From: Marthasterias glacialis
Lineage: Eukaryota > Echinodermata > Asteroidea > Forcipulatida > Asteriidae
NCBI GenBank assembly: GCA_911728455.2
Contig: OU452228.1
Coordinates: forward strand, 10,359,129-10,423,128
Length of the DNA: 64,000 bases
Direction of reading: 5' to 3'
The notes beneath the pieces are model-generated. The model made no database searches, was not told the DNA's origin, and worked only from the letters and a program-made list of their open reading frames with translations. The translations under genes were made by a program, and so were the position numbers. Shown piece after piece: positions 12,401-25,100 of this stretch. The stretch's first letter is position 1, and each line of letters starts with the position of its first letter.

Positions 12401-15400
12401 ACAATAATAATAATATGCAGTTCTTATATCGCGCTTTATCTTACCCGATGGGCATCTCAAAGCACTCAGTATTTTTTCCTGCAAGGTATGCAAGGTTCTG
12501 TTTCGAAGTATGAGACCTGTTTCTTTACATAGCAGCATGTAACGGTTTACAGTCTGCAGCCGATCAAACCAGGATTACCGGGGCGAACCCCTTCTCTTTA
12601 CGATAAGTCCACTTGTTTTGTTTTTTTACGTGCATTACACAACACATGGAACATACAGCTTTACGCTCCAATCCAAAGAACGCAGCAATAGTGGTTAAGT
12701 GTCTTGCTGAAGGACACAAGTGTCATGACTGGGAGTCGAACCCACACTCTTCTGATCAGATACACCGCTCGGCCACGACACCACACACAAAAGAATGAAA
12801 TAATTGGAAGAGCATTAAAAGATGATACAGTATGGAGTAGTATTTCTCAACAAGTCCCAATATTGACCCGTTGCACTGACGTCACAAATGTTGAAATGGA
12901 AGACCTAAGAGTTGACTTATGTTTTGGTTTTAAATTGCAGGTCGTCAAGAGTCTGACAGTGTTGGATCTTCGGATTACAATCACACGCTATCCATTGTCC
13001 TGCCCGGAAAGTAAGTCCTTCTTAGCTGTGTACCAAGTAGTAAACCACAAGGGAAGCTGACTGCGTAAAATTTAATTCAATTTTGAGGGGAACAAAGGAA
13101 AAATTGACTGGAGCGGGATTTGAACCTGCGACCTCCAGATTAACATGTTGGCGCTCTACTACCAAATGAACTACCCAGTCCTAATTGTTTATGTGTCAAA
13201 CTTCTTCTGCTTCTGGTGTTCTCAACTAAAGATTTTCTGAAAAGGGTCTGGCTTTGTGATATTCCTACAGTTGTTGAGGGTATTCTCAGATGGGTATGAT
13301 ATTCTTCCTACTTGGGTCTGATTTTCAATTATTTTTGCCCTTGGGAAAAATCAGAAAAATCATTAAATGGCTGTGTAAAAGTCTATGAAAGCCTACATTG
13401 AGTGTACAATGTAGGTCAGCCCTTAATAAAATGTTCGTACTTTTTTCCAAGGACCAAATCGTCAGCTCAGGACTATAAGGTTGTTAGTGCAGATCGTATG
13501 GATTTTATCAAATCGGTTTTGCATATTGTGGTGCTCCTGGTCAAGAGTGGTCTCCAAAGTAATTGTTTGGCAAAAAGAAACAATAATTTTCTAAGTTAAA
13601 CATTTATCTTTGGATTTAGATTTTTTATTTTATTTGATAGATTCATGTTTCATTCAACGACCTTTTGATCATTATGGATATGCTTGTCCAGAATTCCACC
13701 TTTATTTAAATTCAACATCATCTGTAAAAATATTGCGTTCAATATTGACATATAAAGGTAGAAATGTTAAAGGTAGAAACCACTGCGGGTAAATGAAATC
13801 TGAAAATGACCTAAAATGGTTTGTCTGTAGCAGAAAAAGGTTGGCATCGTTGGATCACCCCTAAGCTTACAAGTTTGCTTGCTTCTTGCTTTGCTTATGG
13901 CAAGCAGTGGTTATGAAATAGAAACTGTGCTGAGGGCCACTCCACAAGTAGAAAACGTCTGCTTACAGGATTTATGAAACCATTCCCTGATGTTATGGAA
14001 TACAAGGAATTGATAATTCCCCTTCCCTTCTTGACCTTACTCCCTCGCTCCTCTCCCTTTTGGTTTGCTATTATTATTATTTATGTTTTATTGTTTCATT
14101 TGTTTATATTTTAAAATGTGTGAGAGTGTTTTAAATAAGACAATGAAAAGATAAAATTAGCTGTTGCAAACTGCTTACCAACCACAAGGACCTGTTGTAT
14201 AAATGTAAACAAATTGTTAATGGCCTCACGTTTCGACCCTAGCAGAGTCTTTCTCGAGGGCTAATTGCTTTCCTTGCCTTTGAGAAATGTTCTGCTCAGG
14301 TCAAAACGTGAGGCCATTAATAATTTTTTGCAATTAATTAAGACAATTTTAAATTTCTATGTAACTTTTGTAAATCACATTTTTATTTATGCTTCTGGCA
14401 GCGAATAGTATGTTTGCTTTTAATAAACCATTTATTATATTATACAAAATGCTAAATATCTCTCCTTAGAAACATCTACCTACGAGCAGAGACCAAACAA
14501 GCGGCAGACTGCTGGTACGAAGAAATCAACAAAGTCACAATGGTAGGCAGAATGTTCACCATTTATCCCCCAACAAAGTCACAATGGTAGGCAGAATGTT
14601 CACCATTTATCAAGACATACATGCCAACCCAGTCCTCCCATGTGAGTCCCACTCCCCACAAACCTACTACAAAAGTTGCCAGAAAATATTTCCTGCGAAA
14701 AATGCTTTTTTTGCTTTCCTTCTTCTGTTTTTTAAACACCAGTCTGTAATCCACTTATCAACTCAATTCACAGTAATCTTGGTTACGCCATTTCGAAAGT
14801 CATTGTCACTGTGTGTTATAATAGTGTGGGAGGCATTTTAGGCAACGCGGCGTTTGGACGCTTACCTATTGACTACCAAAATGGTGAGCATGGCACAGTC
14901 GGCGCGTGTGACATGTGTGCAAGGGGTCAGTAGGTCATGCAACTCTTGCGCATACTGTTAAACTGCGCGGTTGTATTTCCTTCACACATTAAAGCAATGT
15001 ACATGGCTGTGGCAGCGACAAACTAAGTTGTATACGAAATGTGAATGTTTTATATCTTGGAGATTGCCTGGAACTGGTTGCATGACACGAACCCTTAAAA
15101 TGAACTGTATTCTTCATTTGCTCTTTTATTGACAGCGAAAAGGTCAAGCCCTTGAGGATCAGTCGTTGACGAGAGATAATGTGCCAATCATTGTCAGCCA
15201 ATGTATCGGCTTTGTAGCAACGCATGAAGGTAGGAGGCAGTAATATGAACGATTGAATGCTCAAATTCATGACAGCTTCCAGAAAATGAGATTCATCTTA
15301 AATGATCAATATGATTTGATACATTTTTATGATAATTTTGTTTTCTCTGGTAATTCTGCTTTAGAAATACCAACATTTTTAAACACCTTTTAAAGTCCCG

Positions 15401-18400
15401 CACAGTCTCTGACCCCCCAAGTATTTGCGAAGTTGTCTGTACAACGAGTGTGACAGGGTTGTCACACTCGTTGTACAGACAACTTCGCAAATACTTGTGG
15501 ATTGAGGTGCATGCTGGTCTAGTTAGTGACCAAACTTTGTTGCTAACTAGACCAAAATGCACCTCATTCCACGGCTTCGTATGCGCATTGAGTATTTGCG
15601 AAGTAGTCCATGACAGCAAAAATCTTGACAACTTTGGACGACCCCTATTAAAGAGAGCTACATTTTCACTTGATGTTATGATGTATACAGGAATAATGAC
15701 TGAGGGTATTTATCGGTTGAGTGGCACCAGCAGTGTCATTAGGAAGATTGTAGCTTCCTTCAATGAAGACCCCCGTACAGCTCGGTTAGTAGAGGAGTAC
15801 TCCGTCCATGACGTGACCGGAGCGCTCAAGAAATTCTTCCGTGAGCTCCCAGACCCTCTGCTGACCTCCAAGCTGTATAAGCAGTGGACTGAAGTCGTGT
15901 GTAAGTTAAAACCTCCACCTGTTCCGTCTCATACCCACAGTGGTGTAACTAAGTGGGGGGCACATTCCCCCCCCCCCCACCTTCAACTGATGTCCGTGGC
16001 CTAAACATAGCTGAATATTATTTATGATTTTTTTACCCTTACAACGATGTGTGATAAGCACTGTGATACACAGTCCCGCAGGAAAAAAATCCACAAGGTA
16101 CTCAGATGGGATTTAAACCCATTAAAGGTAAAATATAGGATTGGTCAAGCTGATAGTGTTCTTACTTTGTGGGATTCAATATATACATGGAAAAATAAGT
16201 CTGTGAAAATTTGGGCTCAATCCATTGTCCTAGTGAGGAGAAGATAGTGAAAAACTTTGCACACTTTTCAGTATGTAAATACATTGATCTTAGTTTCGAT
16301 TGTTACAACCGAAATTTAAATCGGGGTCTTCAAATTCTTTTTTTTTCTTGACATTCACAGTAATTCAGACAGAAATAGTTATTCGGAAGATTGCTACTGT
16401 TATGAACTTCATAATCAGTAAGCTTTCAGACCGATACTGATAAAATCAACTTTGGATGAATACAAGTCCTGTATTTTACTTTTGAACTGTTTGTGGTGTG
16501 CTTGCTGCTAAATACAGGATTCAAACTGGCCTCTTGTCACTGGCACACTCAGTGGGTCTAGCATTTAAGACATCTCCTCTAAAATGTGGGAGTCATGGGT
16601 TCAGATCCCTCCTGAGAAGCCTGTGGAATTGTTTTTTTTTTTTGACAGGTATACAGAGCTGTGTATGAATTGTGAGACCCATTTATATAGCACCCAAAAT
16701 CACCTGGGCAAACCCCTTCTCTTGTTGATAAGTGTACTGGGTTCTTTCATATGCATTACAACACACAGGACCTACAGCTTAACGTCCCATCCAAAGGGCA
16801 AACCAATTGTGGTTAAGTGTCTTGCTCAAGAACATAAGTGCCAGGACCGGGAACCAAGCCCACACTCTGACAACATCAGAGCCCAATTTCATAGAGCTGC
16901 TTAATAAGCGCAAAAGCATTGTGGTCACCAGAAATGGGTTACCAATCAAAATACTATGCACCAAATGTACCACTTGTGACTGGTTTCCTGCTTGTTTTTG
17001 CTCAGCAGAAATTTGATAAGCAACTTTTTTCTGAAATTGGGCCCGGAACTTATGTCCAGTGTACTAGACTAAACATCAGCCATGGCACTACTGTGTGTCA
17101 TGTGATTAGCGTCTTGGTGTCAGTCCTCATCTGATATTGCATTTCGGGTACAATTCCGCTTGTTGTCGGACATAACCAATAAAAGTATAATGGAATCTTG
17201 TCTTCCAGCTTATAAAGATCATTCAGCTCGGCTGCAGTGGCACAAACATCTCCTGAATGAACTCCCTCCAGTTAACTATTCCACTCTCAAGATGTTAATT
17301 GGACATCTTAAAAAGTAAGGACATAGTCCAAATTCTTGTCTTTGTTTTATATATAAATCAATATCAGATTTAAAAGGAGGTTTATGGTGGTGCTGTGGAA
17401 AAATCTACACATGGATTGTCAGTTGTTGGGGAAAAAATTACTTTGAATGCTTGCTTGGTATGAAGCCGGTCGTGATGTCAATTATCCTCAGTAATATTTC
17501 ATTCTGAGATCATTTCATTCTGAGATCATATTATTTGTGAAACTGTATTTGAATCTAGTATTGTAAAAAAAGAAAACGGGCATTTCAGGCATAATGCATG
17601 ATTGACCCAATTCATGTGTTCACCATCTCCTTTAACTCAAAAGCTTGTCCTGAACTGTGTGACATAGCAACTGTCTCCAGTCTGAGGAATTCAAGTGTTC
17701 ACTTGTGACTGAAGCAAGTCAATGTACCAGACAGTATTCAAATCTAACTCGCAAATGGCTTATAAATTTACTCGCCCAAAAACAATTTGGAACAATTTTT
17801 TCCGTTTGGAAATGAGAGGTTTAAACAAAATGATTTTCCCAAAACTACTGCTGAACTACCCAATTGGTTTGAAAAGAACCAGTTGTAAGCCAATACAACT
17901 GTAACAGATTCGCACCAGGTTCACACTAATCCTGGATTTTATATTTGATATTTACAAAGTTTAAATTTGAAATTTGACTTTGAGCCATGACTGAAAGTTG
18001 TGTATCAAAGTTTAAAAGTGTCTCAAAATTTACTGAGGTATTGTTTAATTTCACACTGCTAAAAGTGGTTGTCTTGAATTAAGAACAAATCTTATTTCAA
18101 GAAAACTTTTTTTGTGTCACTCCCAAAAATCTTAGTAGAACATTTTTGTAGCGAGTGAAACAAGAATATTTTTCTGGAAATATGGTTTTCTTCTTATTTC
18201 AAGAATACCATTTTTAGCAGTGCAGTGTTGCCGATAATAGTGAATTCAACAAATGTTCTTTAGACTTGTGACAGAAAGTTGTGTGTCAAAGTTTTAAAAG
18301 TGTCTCAAAATTGATTGAGGTATTATTTTATTTCAGTGTTGCTGATAGTAGTGAAATCAACAAAATGTACGTACGTAATCTTGCGGCAGTGTTCGGCCCA

Positions 18401-19092
18401 ACACTAATGGCCTCCTCCAGTGATGTAAGTACTGATACTGTGGATTGAGTGGACTTCATATACTAGACCCTTTTATCATGGGGCGGACATCTTGTTTTTG
18501 ACTCAATGCAAAAACCAAACTTAAGCCGTGTCCAAAGTGCTGGCTTTGGCAAGTGGCTATGGCTAGGTCACTTGAAAGACCTATTTTTCAACATTGTTGC
18601 TGCAGCCATAGTCATAGCCGAAGTCACTGGATTCGGACATGGCTTGATGCTTTAAAGAAAACTAGTCTGGTGTCAAGTGTCAATTAACATGATAAAGGTG
18701 CAAACTATTTTGCAGGCTCCTTGCAGAAGGCTGCTAGCCCCTTCTGCCAGCCACCCTTTGTACTTTTATTTTATTACCCACTGAAGGTCTCTTTCAGCAC
18801 TTTTTCCGTTCTTTAATTTTTCTTTTGGAGTTAAGTTTGGTATGCCTCTTTTAACAAACATTTTATTCTACAGCTGGTCTGTTTTACATATATTTACCTT
18901 TGCATTGTAAAATATGGTTTAGTTCTATATTTGCTTGTCAATTGTGCTTTGTAATTTTATGCTGATTTTTATATTTTCCTTGTTGATTCTAATAATTTCA
19001 TTGTGTTTAAAGGTATTTTTAAACATGTTATTCTGTAAGCGCCATGGAGCATTGATTTTTTTCGATGGATTGGGCGCTACATAAATTTTTGC

Positions 19093-19146
<54 letters not shown>

Positions 19147-22100
19147 GGCCATAATTTCAAAAAGTAGGTTATAATTTTTTTTCTTCTTCGTTTTGCTCCA
19201 TTCAAGTCAACGTTTGTGCACGCCGAGCATGAGATAGCCGTCATAGCTGACCTACTGACGTACTATGCGTGGCTTTTTGAAGTGTCGGATGAAGAGATGG
19301 CCAAAGAGCGAGAGAAAGAACTGAAATACCAGCAAGGGCTGGAAAAAATCAAGGCTGCACGAGCATCCGAGGTAAGACAATCCTATCAAGTGATAAATCA
19401 CCAGGGAAACTGACTGGGTAAATTTGATTTCAATTTTCGGGTGAACAAAGAAAACTTGACTAGAACGGGATTTGATCCTGTTACCTCTGGATCGCATGGC
19501 GGCACTCTACCAACTCGGCTACCAAGCCCTCATGTTGGTGGTCTCCCTGTTTTGTCAATTATCTTTGTTCCGGGGTGTCAGTCAGAAGCCATACAACCTG
19601 AAACTGCCGTATAACCAGGGATCACTCCCAACTTTACGATACAACCTGGGAAGCGGCAGATATAAAAAAACATGTTAAAAATGTCCATACCTTGAACTGT
19701 ATATTTTGGAAATGTTGACTTTTATTTTAAGTGTTAATGCAATGTATCAATCATTTGTATTCAACTGTTCTGGTAACAATAACAGTGTATTTATCTGGTT
19801 GACTGTCCATTTGTTTCCTATTGTTGTTATTCTTATAAGAGTTCACATGATTGTAATGTACATGAATGGTTTTAATTTGCATTTTTCACATGCTTGTTGA
19901 TGGATTTTGTTGTATTTCTTGTTTGTAATACATTTTATTTTGTGATTTCATTTACATTAACTATTTCAATTTTATATATGAAATGGTACATGTTGCTTTT
20001 TAATGGTATTTTTATTGCTGTGATTCTTTCTTCAATTGTTTATTTGGTGAAACGCCTTGTTTTCTGTTTCAGCATTTATGGTGCTTCATAAATCCTGTAT
20101 TATTGTTATGTTTGTTAGTCACTGCTTATTACAGGATTTGAACTGGCCTCTCGACACCTGTGGTCTAGTGTTTAAGACATCTGCTCTTGAATGCAGAGGT
20201 GGTGGGTTCAGATCCCACCCAAGTAGTATGCCTGTGGATTGTTTTGTTTTTTAACGCGCAGGACTTGGGAAAGCACTGAGTATACACAGTGCTTATCACA
20301 CATTGGTGATGGGTAAAACCAAAATCATAATCTGTATAAAATGTTTCAATTATCTATGTGTATTGCAAGATGCATCTGGAATATCCACTTCAAAGTGTGT
20401 TATTCTTTGTGGTGATAGCAAGTGCATTTTGAATGATGTTGCATTGTTTATATTTATTTGTAAACCATTATATGCCTAGCCTTACTTTGCCAATGGTCAG
20501 TGTCATCTTCATATTTTTCTTGTGGTTAATTAAAGTACCTCTTTCTTTTTAAAAGTTACACCAGTTATCAAGATAATATCAATTATATTCAGCTATATTA
20601 TTATATTGTATTCAATTATACTGTTATAGTATTATTGCTATAGTTGTTAGGAAGATTTAGACAATTGGTTTTTTTTTTTGGGGGGGGGGTGCAGAAATTA
20701 ATACATAAAGGCCTATAAGTTTACATTTTGTAAGCATATGATACAATACACATATAATTTTTTTTATGTATTAATATTGTTTTTTTCTTTTGCAGGCGTT
20801 TGCTGATGAGCAGTTGATCATGGTGGAGATTTTCATGGGAAAGAAAGTACCAGCAAACAGCATCAACATTAAGGTGATTCGTCAAAGAGTGTCCGTAATA
20901 TTTGTCCCCGTGTACAGAAACTTTGTTATCTTTATGTGTTTTTCTTGTATTAACTCAATTCACCTGGGGCCAATGTAATAGAGCTGCTGAAAAGCAGAAA
21001 TAATTGCTTGACAAATCTCTCCTTATCTCACTGAACTTACCCCATACAAGCCATAGTTGTACACTTTATTCCAGCTCTGATTGCTTGGATTATGATTATC
21101 ATTCTCTGAACTTGTAAAGTTGATGTCAATTCCTCACACAGATGTCAATGGATCACACAGCAGAAGAAATTGTCAAGATAGCATTAGAGCAACAGAAGCA
21201 GATTGATGATGGCAGTTGGGCAATGTTTGAAGTCATCGCTAAGGGGGAATTACGTAAGCATTTAGTATTGCTATTTTATCTTTCTGGGATTGAAACCAAG
21301 GAACCCTCAAAAAGTTCCTTGCACTGTAACCCATGGGCCTGATGACACCTGTGTAGAGATGGTGATGAAGAAATGTCAGTTTTACCCTGACAGGGGGAGG
21401 GGGGTATACACTCAGGTAGGGACTGAAATCCTTATCCACACACAAGGCTCTGGTCAAGGGTGGGATTCGAACCGGGATTCACAGAAGTGAAAGAATGGGA
21501 AACAAACTTCTAGATCCCTGATCACTGTTTTATTTTATAACACCTCTTCCTTTGATTCTATCTATTGATTGGCCGAACGTGCGTTACGTGGTGTTGTGTG
21601 TTTTTGCTATCACACTGCACACCGACCAAAAGAACTATTAAATGGTACTATCCAACGGCAACCTCGAACCCGGTAAAACGATCAAATAATACGTGCATTT
21701 GAAATACGATATGAGAACGAAGGCAGTGTGGTACCCCCTCTTTCTTTTTGTCAAGATTTCCTGTCAGATTTTATACAGTTGTTTGAAAACTGATATACGC
21801 ACAGTTGTTTAACGAATATTACCACAAAATGGATGAAATTGAGGTGTTACAAAACAAATATTGACTGCTTTATCTCGTGGCATAGTACAACTAGTCACTC
21901 TCGGTGATCCCCGGAGCCGCCTATCTTCCCTCGGCTCCGCCTCGGGAAGATAGGCTGCTCCGGGGATCACCGAGAGTGACTAGTTTTACTACGCCACTCG
22001 AAGCAGTCAATATTTGTATACTACTACATGAGTCTTTTTCAAGACACAAATCACCTGAGGGAACTTCATTGTAAATGCGGTGGTATGTCCTTCAGGAAAC

Positions 22101-25100
22101 AGTTCATCGGTTACATAAACCACTTTCTTTTTTGAGAAGTCTTCCCAAGTTCTCAGGATGTTGGTTGTTGACCCATTATTGTGGCGCTGCTTTGTGCAGC
22201 ATTTTCAAATGGGAGACTTTGAGTTTTGAGATGGAAAGCCCATGTACAGAGTGAAGTTCTATTATTTACCTAACTCTTGGAGTGTGCACATTTTCAAAAA
22301 CGTTTTTAAAGACTGGTTTATACTTTACGCGACTTGCGAAAAACAAAGTGAATTTTCTTGCGTCACAATGGGAGACTTTTGAGGACGCTAGGTGGCAGCA
22401 GACTTGCCAGGTAAATCCATTGTTCTCGGATATTTGCGCATGCTCAAAACTACGCAAACAGTGGAAAATGACCTGGTAAGTCTGCTGCCACCTAGCGTTC
22501 CAAAGTCTCCCTTTGGAAGATGCTTTTTCTTTGTTCACCCGAAACAGTTGGGGGAAAAACAGCACGCTGATTGTATTCACGACGGAAATTCACATAGCTT
22601 TCGGGTAGAGGTGTAAACCAACTGCTGCTAATTTGTGGCATGAAGGCCGCCCATTCTGATCACTGCATTATTGTTTGCTTTCAGAACGTATGATCCATGG
22701 ATACGAGAAAGTCTTGCCACAGATTCTATCCTGGAATCAACAGGTGGCAGCAGACAACTACATCTGTATCAAACACAACTCACTCATGGAGAAAATTGAA
22801 CCGGTAAATTTAACAGCAAATAATCAACAAAAAAGACTGCGCAAGTCTAGCTTGTATCAAAAAAACAGAAACAAGATGAAAGGAGACTATATGGGTTTTT
22901 TTTTTATGAAATCAAGTTTCTTTTTAAATTTTATTTATACAAAACTCTTGAAAATAAAAACACTTGTAGCAATTTTTCATTTGTTACAAAATTGAAACTT
23001 GGGACAAGGATGCCTATTTGACCTGAGTGATTCTAGATTACATGCAGTATGAATTGCGAATCACGCATGAATTTGTACAACCATTACATAGGTTCAATGA
23101 TGACATGAACGTCAGTTGGGCAACATTCTTAATTGTAAGAATGTAACCTGAAACTGAGGTCAAGTGTCTTATTCTCGGGTTTTCTTCATTGATTTGTTAA
23201 ATTTATTTCACTTTCATGTATTTCATCATCACTAAATTTTACTTTCCCAACAATATAATATAATTTTTATAACCATAAACTATGATAAACTAAAGTATTG
23301 GAAGGAACAGAATCTTGCACACGTAAAACTCAATATGGTTGAGACCAACTTGGTCCTGGAAGTTCGAATACGTACAAGACTTGCACGATCGATTGTTGGA
23401 CCATGTTACCTGTGACATCACATGTTTACAGTAGAGCCACCTGGACTTCCTGCTGGACTAGCCTATTGGAACCCCAAATCACATATCCAGTAGTCAAATT
23501 TACTTCCCTCAGGCTAGCAGTTTACTGTTATTTTCTCCTTAAGCTAGCTTTTGCGCAGTCTCAAAAGAGACAGCAAACACCAATTTACAATGTTCAATGA
23601 CAGTGCACAAACAAGGGTTACGCTGCCTTGCTGTTTCTGAGATTGCCTCTCAAAAGTTTGCCGCAAATGTGGCATAGCAACACTGTCTGTCATATGAGGA
23701 ATTGAAATTTAAAGATTCACTGAGACTAAGCAAGTCATTGTACCAGACATCATTCAATTGAAACTGACAAACAATCTCAATTTTTCAAAATGAAAAGCTG
23801 ACGCACCTAATTTTCTCTCTCCTCAGTATATGGACCAGACCACTCTAACTGATCTTGTGAAATTCAGCGAGAGCAAAAAGAGCTTTAAGAAGTACACATT
23901 TGAGCTGGTGCACAACATGGTAACATGCTACAAGGAAAAGGTATGTTTGGCTATTAAGGTACAGATGAGGTTTTATGTGGGACAGTGCTTTTTAGATATC
24001 ATGTCAGATTGCAGTCAAGCTGTACCCTAGATCATGCCCCGTGAGGGAGAAATGCAGAATTAAACAGGCGGTAACTCCAGATAACTCAAGGTTGAACCCC
24101 GGATAACCCCGGAGAACCTACTAAAACCTTGAGGCTAACCTCTAGTTACCACCTGTTTAATTTTGCATCCCTCCCTAATCAACATAGATGGAGATCTTTC
24201 ACATTAAACCACGTCCCAATAATTGAGGAGACCAATAAATTGTGCATAGTGTGGAGCCATCTAATCTTCCCTGCAGTTTGTTACAGCCCACTGAAACAAG
24301 TAGATTGAATGGTCCGTGGGAACTTGACAACACCCCAAGAAACCAGAACAACATACAAACAAAGCATGGGCAGGGAGAATTTTAAATCTATACTTGGTTT
24401 GCGGTAACACCATGTGATTATATCTACTTTGCTATATACAGTAGATTGTTCTTGTGAGAACTTGTCCTGTTATTATTCTACCCCAGAGTGGATTTGGGAA
24501 TTCGGGGGGACAACTTAGTTCTGAAAAGCACTGTCCTGCTTATTAAGTACTACCTGGGGAGGTAGGAAATCGGTTGGGACTACTATTACTTTCACTTAGT
24601 GGATCGAGGTGACTTCTTGGATAACTTCAATGCCGTGGAGTGAGTCATTAATTGGTCTCAACAATTCGATTAGCCTGCTCTAGTCATCATCGGGAGAATT
24701 TTGAACATGGACTTATTATGTGTGGAGCCACTGGAGGAGTGTGCTGCCGTTTTGATGTAAACAATAGATTTCACTCACGTTCAAGTTAGATACTTAAGAT
24801 AGTTGCTTTCTATTACCTTTATCAGAGTTCAACGGCGGCCTACGTGTGGAAGGTAGCTGATATGAAGATATACACAGGAGTCGAGAAGAAGAGGTCACCT
24901 CCAACTCAGTAAGTCTTTCCTTGGTTTCTTCCTTACTTTTCAAATGATCTTAGTGATATTCGTCTGGTCGTACCCTTACACCAATGTGTACAGGATTGAA
25001 CTGGTCATTTGGGCCTGCTCGGTGGTCTAGTGGTTTGAAACACGGCGCAATTTCTGCTTACCTGAGAGCTCTGCCTGTAAAACGTGTGATTCTATGGGTT

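Larger units (their letters stand above)
11529..14542 (+). other. Exon group: second PH domain of the ARAP-like protein
   Basis: Exons 11529-11576, 12152-12260, 12941-13010 and 14470-14542 give a PH domain that starts EFEQAGFLHKK, continues TNWQRLWFILKGKSLVSYS and ends with a helix containing ADCWYEEI. It follows the first PH domain with almost no linker, as PH3-PH4 do in ARAPs. The 12941 exon begins in phase 1 and completes a serine codon with the last base of the previous exon. The 14542 donor lies inside a 44-bp tandem duplication. Confidence 0.87.
15136..19371 (+). other. Exon group: RhoGAP domain of the ARAP-like protein
   Basis: Exons 15136-15229, 15691-15900, 17209-17314, 18337-18424 and 19207-19371 encode a RhoGAP fold at about residues 256-430. 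Landmarks are the opening VPIIVSQCIGFV, the arginine-finger loop GIYRLSG (Arg about residue 284), the KKFFRELPDPLL helix and the conserved NLAAVFGPTL (Asn about residue 395). RhoGAP domains speed GTP hydrolysis by Rho-family GTPases, and the retained arginine predicts activity; in ARAPs the preferred target is RhoA. After the domain, exon 19207-19371 continues into a charged helix rich in K and E (EEMAKEREKELKYQQ). Confidence 0.92.
20796..22803 (+). other. Exon group: Ras-association domain of the ARAP-like protein
   Basis: Exons 20796-20873, 21142-21253 and 22685-22803 cover an RA-type ubiquitin-fold domain at about residues 466-555: LIMVEIFMGKKVPANSINIK, then MDHTAEEIVKIALEQQ, then WAMFEVIAKGELQRMIHGYE and VLPQILSWN. 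In ARAPs this domain binds Rap1-GTP and stimulates the RhoGAP activity. The assignment rests on position between RhoGAP and the last PH domain and on the FEVI...ER-type pattern. The 21254-22684 intron contains a long hairpin and an inverted-repeat element. Confidence 0.8.

Noticed and set aside
18925-19152. Minus-strand poly-asparagine frame
   Set aside because: Translation of the (ATT)n microsatellite.
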